Assembly: GCF_041734735.1 (NCBI RefSeq)
Contig: NC_134903.1
Span: 2,073,828-2,137,827 of the forward strand
Reading direction: 5' to 3'
Origin: Babylonia areolata
Lineage: Eukaryota > Mollusca > Gastropoda > Neogastropoda > Buccinidae
DNA length: 64,000 bases
The position numbers and the translations under genes were made by a program. Shown one piece after another: positions 13,807 through 25,398 of this stretch (within the stretch, counting starts at the first letter, position 1; each line of letters opens with the position of its first letter). The notes beneath the pieces were generated by a model that ran no database searches, had not been told where the DNA came from, and saw only the letters and a list, made by a program, of their open reading frames with translations.

Positions 13807-14767
13807 TACTAACATACACACACTCACATGCACACACAGATACTAACATACACACACACACTTACACACACAAATACTAACATACACACAACACACACAC
13901 ACACACAGATACTAACATACACACACTCACATACACACACAGATACTAACATACACACACACACTTACGCACACAGATACTAACATACACACAACACACA
14001 CACACACACACAGATACTAACATACACACACATACACACACAGATACTAACATACACACACACACTTACACACAAACAACATGCTCAGACATAAACACAT
14101 AATTATATTTACACACAGACACATACACACACAGACATTGTCTAATATCACTCAAAGTGAAAAGAGTTAAAGATGTTAAATTAAAGAACAAACACACAGA
14201 CACACACACATACTTACATAAAAGCATACACGAGTGTTTGCAAACACACATGTTAACACACGTGTGCACACACTCACACACACACACACACGAGTCACAC
14301 TCCGTGAGACAGTCTATGGGAGTCAACTCTGGGATGAACCTGGAGTGTTCAATAACAGGGTGATGCCCCTTGGTGGGAAACCTATTTTGGGGATCTAGTT
14401 AGAAGAAATGAAATGAATGACTTCAAGTCACTGATTTACATATGGGGAGAGGTGGTCAGATACTGCATGAATGATCTGACCCATGAATCAGAATTCATTT
14501 TCTTCCAGTGCCCAAAGAGTCAGTGACCTGGAAGATTTGGGGAACTGGAAGAGTTAGTACATTCCTTCAGCTGCAAAGCCGATCAACCCTGAGGGCTTCA
14601 GTTGTAAATTAGGGAGCATCTGCAGCGATCTGATGCCCACATACACTGTACAAGGATACACACACACATAAATGTTTACAATTACAAACATACACACATG
14701 TTTACAAACACACACACACACACACACATATGCACACACATGTTTACAAACATAACACACACATATG

Positions 14768-14818
<51 letters not shown>

Positions 14819-15102
14819 GCACACACTTTTGTTTACAAACACAACACACACATATGTTCACACACACACACACACACACACATATGCACACATATCTTTA
14901 CAAACACAACACACACATATGTTCACACAAACACACACACACACACACATATGCACACACATATGTTTACAAACACAACACACACACATACACACACATG
15001 TTTACACACACACACATGCACACATGTATGTTTACAAACACAACACACACACATATGTTTACACACACACACACACATGCACACACAAATGTTTACAAAC
15101 AC

Positions 15103-15141
<39 letters not shown>

Positions 15142-15241
15142 GCACATACACGCACAATGTATACACACACACGTTTACAAACACAACACACACACACGTT
15201 CATACACACACACGCATGCACACACGTATGTTTACAAACAC

Positions 15242-15288
<47 letters not shown>

Positions 15289-18200
15289 CATACCTGTTGA
15301 GACATGACATCATTGTCAGACTGGTAAACACAGCGACCATAAGGGCCTGTCTTCAAGGCCTCTGTGACACTTTCTATGTCTGGTTCCTCGGCCACCACCT
15401 CCACCGGCCAGCCTGTGTGACCCTGCACATCGTCGTCATCACCATCATCATCATCGTTATGGTCATCATCATTATCATTACCATCAGTACCACCACTATC
15501 ACCACTGCCACCATCAGCAACATTATCATCGCCACCACCACCACCACCACCACCACTGCCGTCATTGTTGACATCACCACCACCACTACCACCACCACTG
15601 CCGTCATTGTTGACATCACCACCACCACCACCACCACTGCCGTCACTGTCAATGTCACCACCACCACCACCACCACCACCACTGTCGACGTCACCACCAC
15701 CACCACCACCACTGCCGTCATTGTTGACGTCACCACCACCACCACCACCGCTGCTGTCATTGTCGACGTCACCACTACCACTACTGTGGCCATCTACCGG
15801 CCAAATAGTTTTACTATAATAATAATGACTTTTTAACCATAATAATAATAACAATAATAATGATTATCATAACAGTTATAATAATATAAATTCGACAGAT
15901 AAACAAAAATATAAATAGAATAACAAAATACAGTAGAAAAAAAAGATGATATAAAAAATTCTATAACAATAACGATAATAATACAAAGAAGATGACTAAG
16001 TTAACACAAGAACAATGATGACAAGAATCATCATCATCACCATCATCATCAAATATGCAGAAGAAGAAGAATTAATAAAAGAAAACTTACCTCCCCCCCC
16101 CCCCAACTCACCCCCACACACACACGCCCCCTCCCCCCACACCCCCACCCATTCCAATTTTGATGACCAAAGTCACTTCGCTGCCATATGTACAACAAAA
16201 TCCTGATACAGACACTGGGTAAAATAGCTCAAGAATGCAAGCACCACTACACACCGAGAACGACCATCCCCCACTACCGCCCCTCCTTAAAAGAAAGACA
16301 GAAGATGGCTACCTCCTTGACGAAATCCAGATAAAGTCTCTTGGCAGAATACGGACACTGCTGTTCTATATTGCAGTCCAGACATCGACTTCCTGCTCCC
16401 TCTGGCTGCAGACACATCACACTGAGGACTCTTGCTTCACACAGCGTGCAGCTCATCAACATCAGTCAATATCAGGTATCCCATCAATATCAGTACATCA
16501 GACATCCACAGACCATCAGTACATCACACATCTGAATAATGTCAGTCCATCCAGCTGCTGATCAACATCAATTATTCAACATCAACCAACACATCAGACA
16601 GCCAATCAACATCAACCAACACATCAGACAGCCAATCAACATCAACCAACACATCAGACAGCCAATCAACATCAACCAACACATCAGACAGCCAATCAAC
16701 ATCAACCAACACACCAGACAGCCAATCAACATCAACCAACACATCAGACAGCCAATCAACATCAACCAACACATCAGACAGCCAATCAACATCAACCAGC
16801 ACATCAGACAGCCAATTAACATTAACCAACACATCAGACAGCCAATCAACATCAACCAACATCAGACAGCCAATCAACATCAACCAACACATCAGACAGC
16901 CAATCAACATCAACCAGCACATCAGACAGCCAATTAACATTAACCAACACATCAGACAGCCAATCAACATCAACCAACACATAAGGCAGCCAATCAACAT
17001 CAACCAACACATCAGACAGCCAATCAACATCAACCAACACAACAGACAGCCAATCAACATCGACCAACACATCAGACAGCCAATCAACATCAACCAACAC
17101 ATCAGACAGCCAATCAACATCAACCAACACATCAGACAGCCAATCAACATCAACCAACACATCAGACAGCCAATCAACATCAGCCAACACATCAGACAGC
17201 CAATTAACATTAACCAACATCAGACAGCCAATCAACATCAACCAACACATCAGACAGCCAATCAACATCAACCAACACATCAGACAGCCAATCAACATCA
17301 ACCAACACATCAGACAGCCAATCAACATCAACCAACACATCAGACAGCCAATCAACATCAACCACCACACCAGGCAGCCAATTAACATCAACCAACACAT
17401 CAGACAGCCAATCAACATCAACCAACACATCAGGCAGCCAATCAACATCAACCAACACATCAGGCAACCAATCAACATCAACCAACACATCAGACAGCCA
17501 ATCAACATCAACCAACACATCAAACAGCCAATCAACATCAACCAGCACATCAGACAGCCAATCAACATCAACCAGCACACCAGGCAGCCAATCAACATCA
17601 ACCAACACATCAGACAGCCAATCAACATCAACCAACACATCAGGCAGCCAATCAACATCAACCAACACATCAGGCAACCAATCAACATCAACCAACACAT
17701 CAGACAGCCAATCAACATCAACCAACACATCAGACAGCCAATCAACATCAACCAGCACATCAGACAGACAATTAACATCAACCAACACATCAGGCAACCA
17801 TTCAACATCAACCAACACATCAGACAGCCAATCAACATCAACCAACACATCAGACAGCCAATCAACATCAACCAGCACATCAGACAGACAATTAACATCA
17901 ACCAACACATCAGGCAACCATTCAACATCAACCAACACATCAGACAGCCAATCAACATCAACCAACACATCAGACAGCCAATCAACATCAACCAACACAT
18001 CAGGCAACCATTCAACATCAACCAACACATCAGACAGCCAATCAACATCAACCAGCACATCAGACAGACAATTAACATCAACCAACACATCAGGCAGCCA
18101 ATCAACATCAACCAGCACATCAGGCAACCATTCAACATCAACCAACACATCAGGCAGCCAATCAACATCAACCAGCACATCAGGCAACCATTCAACATCA

Positions 18201-19948
18201 ACCAACACATCAGGCAACCATTCAACATCAACCAACACATCAGGCAGCCAATCAACATTAACCAACACATAAGGCAGCCAATCAACATCAAGCACACAAT
18301 CAATATTGGTGGTGTTCAGAAGTGTCTATGCTGATGATTTAACATATTTCTGACACCACCTTCTGAGTTTGTTCAGTTACTCAAGGAGATGTCACTGAGT
18401 TCGGGCAAATCCATACACCCTACTCCACATCTGCTAAGCAGATGACGACCAGCAGCATAACCCAACACGCTTAGTCAGGCCTTGAAGGAAAATATTAAAA
18501 AATGAGGAGGTGCAATAAATAAGATGCATAAATTAACAAATTGATGAATAATTAAATACATAAAGCAACAAATTAACCACCTACTTTGCTCTTTATTGAT
18601 GGCAACAACTGTTTTTGTGGCCAGCACTGCCAACCTCTATAGAAAACTAAATGTCCTAAATACTGTAGCACCAGGAACAATGATTTTTTTTTTTTAATTC
18701 ATTTCATCGGGGTGGGAGGTTTGGGGGGGTGTTCATTTTCAGCCTCTAACCTTGTCTTCCTTCCGAAAATGGGCGAGACTTCCAAACGATGACACTCTCA
18801 TGCACTTCCCAGCACCCTCCATCCAGTACTTTATGAGGTCGACATCATGACAGCATTTGGCCAGCAGTGAGCAGGAGCTGAGGCTTTCCTTGTGCCAGTT
18901 CCCCCGCACGTAAGAATGGGCAAAGTGCCAAAAACCAATCTGGACAACACAGACTTTTGCAAGACAGTGAAACAAGAGACGGCATGTAAAGGTATTGACA
19001 CTATACAGTGTGTAAAGGTAATGACACTATACAGAGTGTAAAGGTAATGACACTATACAGTGTGTAAAGATATTGCACTATATAGTGTGTAAAGGTAGGC
19101 TATACAGTGTGTAAAGGTAATGACACTATACAGTGTGTAAAGGTATTGACACTATACAGTGTGTAAAGGTAGACTATACAGAGTGTAAAGGTTATGACAC
19201 TATACAGTGTGTAAAGGTATTGACACTATACAGTGTGTAAAGGTAATGAGACTATACAGTGTGTAAAGGTTATGACGCTATACAGTGTGTAAAGGTATGA
19301 CACTATACAGTGTGTAAAGGTATTGACACTATATAGTGTGTAAAGGAATAACACTATACAGTGGGTACTGACACTACACAGTGTGTAAAGGTATTGACAT
19401 TATGCACTATGTACAGTTATTGACATTATGCAATGTGTACAGATAGTGAAATTGTACACTGAGTAAAGGTATTGACATTGTACATTATGTGAATGTACTG
19501 ACATTATACAGTATGCAGTTATTGACACGCAATGTGTATAGATAGTGACTGTGTACACCGTGTAAAGGTACTGACATTGTACATTATGTAAAGGTATTGA
19601 CATTCTACTGTGTGTAAAAGTATTGACATTGTACATTGTGTAAAGGTATTGACATTATACAGTATGCAGTCATTGACATGCAATGTGTACAGATAGTGAC
19701 AATGTACACTGTGTAAAGGTATTGACATTGTACATTATGTAAAGGTATTGACATTCTACTGTGTGTAAAAGTAATGACATTATACAAAATGTAAAGGTAC
19801 TGGCATTGTGCAGTGTGTAAAGGCACTGACATAGTGTGTACTGGCAAATTACAGTGTGTTATGGTACTGATATTGCGCATTTTCACTCAATGTACATCTC
19901 CAGAACACTATCAACACTTAACTTCACTGATGATTCCACCGACCTGTT

Positions 19949-20003
<55 letters not shown>

Positions 20004-22176
20004 GTTAAAGTACAAAGACTCTTTTTTTAAAATAAAATATAATAACAACAATAATAACAACAACAATAATAGTAATAATAATAACAATAACAATGATAAT
20101 AATAACAATAATAATAATAATAATCTTCATCATCATAATTGCAGTAGATATCTACATGAATGAATAGATATTTAAACTATGAAAAAGACACAGCAACCAT
20201 GCGGCACTGACGGGCTCAGTGTGCTGAATGTTGACCACCTGGCCGATCTCCCCGCTGTCGATGATCTCCTTGGCCTTGCACACCCAGGGGAGGTAACGCA
20301 TCACGTGACACACAGCTAGCAACACATCACTGCTCTTACACGTCGACGCGATCTCCCGACAGTCGTCTTCCGACACCTGAAAACGCGTCATCATTCAGTT
20401 TCAGTTTCTCAAGGAGGCATCACTGTGTTCAGACAAAATCCATACATGAACATGCAACATACGGTGAGCAACACATCACTGCTCTTACAAGTCGACGCAC
20501 TCTCCCAACAGCCTTATTCCAACACTTGAAAAAGTGTCGTTTGGTTTCAGTTTCCCAAAGAGGCGTCACTGTGTTCAGACAAATCCACATATGCTACATA
20601 CTGTCAATACCGTTGCACACTGTCAATATTTTTGTATAATGCATATATTCCTTTTGTTTCACAACTGCAAATACACCTCAGCAATGAAACACATACTGCT
20701 TGTCTTTCACTTCGGTATATACACAGATATTACTTCTGTAAACAAAACTGTATTCATTGTCCCTCACTGCTATAAGTATACATCAATTACCTCAGTAATG
20801 AAAGCATACTGCTTGTACTTTACTACAATAAACACACAAACATTACCTCAGCAGTTAAACAAGCATTCCTTGCTCCTCATCACGATATATAGATAGATAT
20901 ATATATATTACCTAAGGAATGAAACATATTTCTTGTCCCTCACTACATTATATATCAAAATATTACGTCTGTAATTAAACATGTATTCTCTGTATATGAA
21001 ACTAAAAATACACACATTTCCTCAGTAATTAAACACATTTTCAACTGTCTATCTTACTAAAGCTGAGTGGTTAAAGCACTGAACTTTCAATCTGAAGGTC
21101 CCGGGTTTGAATCCTGGCTGACACAACTGACAGGTTAATTGTTTCTGGAGCTTTTTATTTCAATCTCCGAAGTCAACAGATGTTTGACCTGCTAGTGCCT
21201 GAACCCACATCATCTGTAGACCCATGCACAAGATCAAATGCGCATGTTAAAGATCCCCGTGATCCCTCTCAGCATCTGGTGGGACATGAAAACAGGTCCA
21301 CTTCCAGCAAGCATATCCACCAAAATGGAGTACGGCTGCCTACACATCGGGGTAGAAGTCATGCACGAAAAAACCCACAGGTATATATTTGTATTTGTAT
21401 TCCTTTTTATCACAACAGATTTCTCTGTGTGAAATTCGGGCTGCTCTCCCCAGGGAGAGCGCGTCGCTATACTACAGCGCCACCCATTTTTTTGTATTTT
21501 TTCCTGTGTGCAGTTTTATTTGTTTTTCCTGTCGAAGTGGATTTTTCTACAGAATTTTGCCAGGAACAACCCTTTTGTTGCCGTGGGTTCTTTTACGTGC
21601 GCTAAGTGCATGCTGCACACCGGACTTCGGTTTATCATCTCATCCGAATGACTAGCGTCCAGACCACCACTGAAGGTCTAATGGAGGGGGAGAAAATATT
21701 GGCGGCTGAACCGTGATTCGAACCAGCGCCCTCAGATTCTCTCGCTTCCTAGGCGGACGCGTTACCTCTAGGCCATAACTCCACATTATGTGAGTGATCA
21801 TGGGAGTAACAGTCTATGAACGTACAATAAGAAGAAGAAAGTGTCTTACCGCCATGGGTTTTTCCAGCAGAATGTGGTATCCCTTCTTAGCAAAAGCCAC
21901 GGCAGGGTCCTGAACAATACACAGCCAACACAGTCAGTGATACACACTGCATCATCTGCTGTGAGACAGCGGTCAGCATCACAGACATAGAACCTGGAGG
22001 TGAGGTGTTCAAATCTCATCAGCTGCTTTACTGTTAGTGTTACTGTAGGGTGTTTAAAACACTGGCAATTAACATAGAAATCCTGTGTAAATGTAATAAC
22101 TTGATAAGATATGTGATAGTTCAATATGCTTTTTTTTTTTTTTAATGGAAAGGTCTGTGCCAGTTGTGTGTGTGTG

Positions 22177-22222
<46 letters not shown>

Positions 22223-24314
22223 ATGTGTGTGTGTGTGTGTCAAAACATCAACATTCTGAAATGACTTGCTTTCATACATTTATCTGCCTTTTTCATTTAT
22301 CATCATTATTATCACTGCATCATTTTCATCATTATCACGCAGAAAAACTTTCTTTTAAAGTATCAACATTCAGAAATAACATACTTGCTTTCACTCCATT
22401 CATCTTCCTCATCACTACCCCCTCCCTCCACTTCATCACCATGACCTCATTCACCCTCACCCTTCCCCCTCCTCCACCAACACCATCCCCCACCCCACCC
22501 TCCCCTCACTGAACCAACCCCCTCCCCCACTCACTTTGTGCAGTCTGTCGGCCCCCCCCCACCCCCACCCCCACCCTCCCCTCACTGAACCAACCCCCTC
22601 CCCCACTCACTTTGTGCAGTCTGTCGCCCCCCCACCCCCCACCCCCACCCTCCCCTCACTGAACCAACCCCCTCCCCCACTCACTTTGTGCAGTCTGTCG
22701 GTCGTGGCAATGATGACGCAGTCAGCAAACTTTTCCTTCTCTGCTGCCTCCGTCCAGCCTGAAATCACTTCACAGTTTCAGTTTCAGTTTCTCAAGGGGG
22801 CATCACTGCACAGACGCCTGAACAGCAACATGACTCAACATAGTAGTCAGGCCTTGAGTGCATGCAGGTACGTCTCTTTGTGTACCTATCATATATGTAT
22901 CTTTGTGTACCTATCATTGTGTACCTATCATACACGCATCTTTGTGTACCTATCAGAGTGGATTTCTTCAGCAGAGTTTTGCCAGAGGACAAAACTTTTG
23001 TCGCTGTGAGGTCTTTTTCAGTGTGCCAAGTGTGTGCTACACATGGGACTTCTGTTTTTCACCTCAACTGAATAACCAGATGCTCAGTTTCATTTTCCAG
23101 TCCAAGGCCGTGACAGGATTTGAAGCAAGACCCTCAGAGATGCCGTGTTGACAGATAAGCATCTTCACCATTCTGCTGCCTTCCCCCTTCACAGGAAACG
23201 TTTAACGCCCTGACTGAGATCAGTGTGCTGTGAGTGTGCAGTGCACTCACTACTTTCTGTGCACTTAGCAATCGTGTCACTCGTGGAGTGCAGTCACTAC
23301 TTTCTGTGCACTTAGCAATGGTGTCACTCATGAAGTGCAGTCACTACTTTCTGTGCACTTAGCAATGGTGTCACTCGTGGAGCGCAGTCACTACTTTCTG
23401 TGCACTTAGCAATGGTGTCACTCATGAAGTGCAGTCACTACTTTCTGTGCTCTCAGCAATGGTGTCACTCATGAAGTGCAGTCACTACTTTCTGTGCACT
23501 TAGCAATGGTGTCACTCATGAAGTGCAGTCACTACTTTCTGTGCACTTAGCAATCGTGTCACTCGTGGAGTGCAGTCACTACTTTCTGTGCACTTAGCAA
23601 TGGTGTCACTCATGAAGTGCAGTCACTACTTTCTGTGCACTTAGCAATGGTGTCACTCGTGGAGCGCAGTCACTACTTTCTGTGCACTTAGCAATGGTGT
23701 CACTCATGAAGTGCAGTCACTACTTTCTGTGCACTCAGCAATGATGTCACTCGTGGAGCGCAGTCACTACTTTCTGTGCACTTAGCAATGGTGTCACTCA
23801 TGAAGTGCAGTCACTACTTTCTGTGCACTCAGCAATGATGTCACTCGTGGAGCGCAGTCACTACTTTCTGTGCTCTCAGCAATGGTGTCACTCGTGGAGC
23901 GCAGTCACTACTTTCTGTGGACTTAGCAATGGTGTCACTCGTGAAGTGCAGTCACTACTTTCTGTGCTCTCAGCAATGGTGTCACTCGTGGAGCGCAGTC
24001 ACTACTTTCTGTGCTCTCAGCAATGGTGTCACTCGTGAAGTGCAGTCACTACTTTCTGTGCACTTAGCAATGATGTCACTCATGAAGTGCAGTAACTTCT
24101 TTCTGTGCACTTAGCAATGATGTCACTCATGAAGTGCAGTCACTATTTTCTCTGCACTTAGCAATGATGTCATTTATTTTGCTAAACAAGAGAAGTGCAA
24201 TTCCTAGAGGAAGAAATCTGGCTGAAGAATCTGAATGGTGACGGACACCCTGACCTGTAAGGTCTGGCTGATCTCAGCGAGCTGACAGCCCCTCAGGTTC
24301 AAAAGTAATCAAAT

Positions 24315-24375
<61 letters not shown>

Positions 24376-25150
24376 TTATACATACAAGCATGAATGCTTG
24401 TACACACATGCACAATTTGAACGTGAAGGCACATGCATATTACATGCACACAAACATGCACACACACACACACACACACATATGCAAAAGTGATGACAAC
24501 ATACTCTGAAAGGCAAATTTATCTGGAATGTCGTGCTCATTTTGTACTCTCTTTCTGTAGAAATCTCTAGGATCCGCTACTCCGACAATCTGAAAGGACA
24601 GAAAGACAACAGAAATTAGAATCATCAGCACAGTAAATACCTGTTACACATGAGTTACCTGCAATAGGGGGAGTGTGTGAACATGTATGTGGGAGTGTAC
24701 ACATGTACAAACTTCTACATGTGACACCTCAAACACAAGAAAGAATGAGAGATGTGTGCATGTGTGTGTGTGTGTGTGTTCAAATCTTCATGTGTGTGTG
24801 TGTGTGTGTGTGTGTGTCTGCGTTTGTGTGTCTCTGTGTGTGTGTGCGTGTGTGTGTCTGTGTTTGCATGCACATGTACATGCATAAATGTTAGTGCACA
24901 CATGTGTATGTGTGTGTGTGTGTGTGTGTGTCTGTATGTGTATGTGTTCATATAAAGTATGTAGATTTGAATGTTTTTGCTTCTTCTGGGTACCAATGAA
25001 ATCATGGTGTAAAAATATGAAATCTCCAAAAGCCATCAGGTACTATTTGCTGTTGTTGTTGTTCTGTTGTTTTGTTTTGTTTGATATTTGGTGGTGGTGG
25101 TTGTTTCTTTTAAGAAAATACAACCAAATTCCCATTCATTTTTCTCTTGC

Positions 25151-25247
<97 letters not shown>

Positions 25248-25329
25248 TAATATGGAAATAATCACAATAAATCCTCCACAACCAAGTATCGTTTGTGTGA
25301 TTTAATTTTCATATTAATAAATTTCAAAA

Positions 25330-25398
<69 letters not shown>

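Noticed and set aside
14698-15836. His/Thr-rich frames of up to 368 codons on the plus strand
   Set aside because: They translate CA-rich repeats and the complement of the GGT tract, and run antisense to a well-supported exon.
16572-18303. Open frames of 212, 361 and 483 codons on the minus strand
   Set aside because: All lie in the 30-bp array. A period divisible by three keeps several frames open at once, and the translations are pure repeats with no domain.
21062-21130. tRNA gene candidate
   Set aside because: A and B boxes are present but the sequence runs into a conserved SINE body and does not form a convincing cloverleaf. The same holds for the heads at 6975, 21780, 32648, 36040, 59230 and 60366.
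23220-24175. Regular direct repeats that might suggest a CRISPR array
   Set aside because: Units are contiguous with no unique spacers, and the gene structure is eukaryotic. The same applies to the other arrays.
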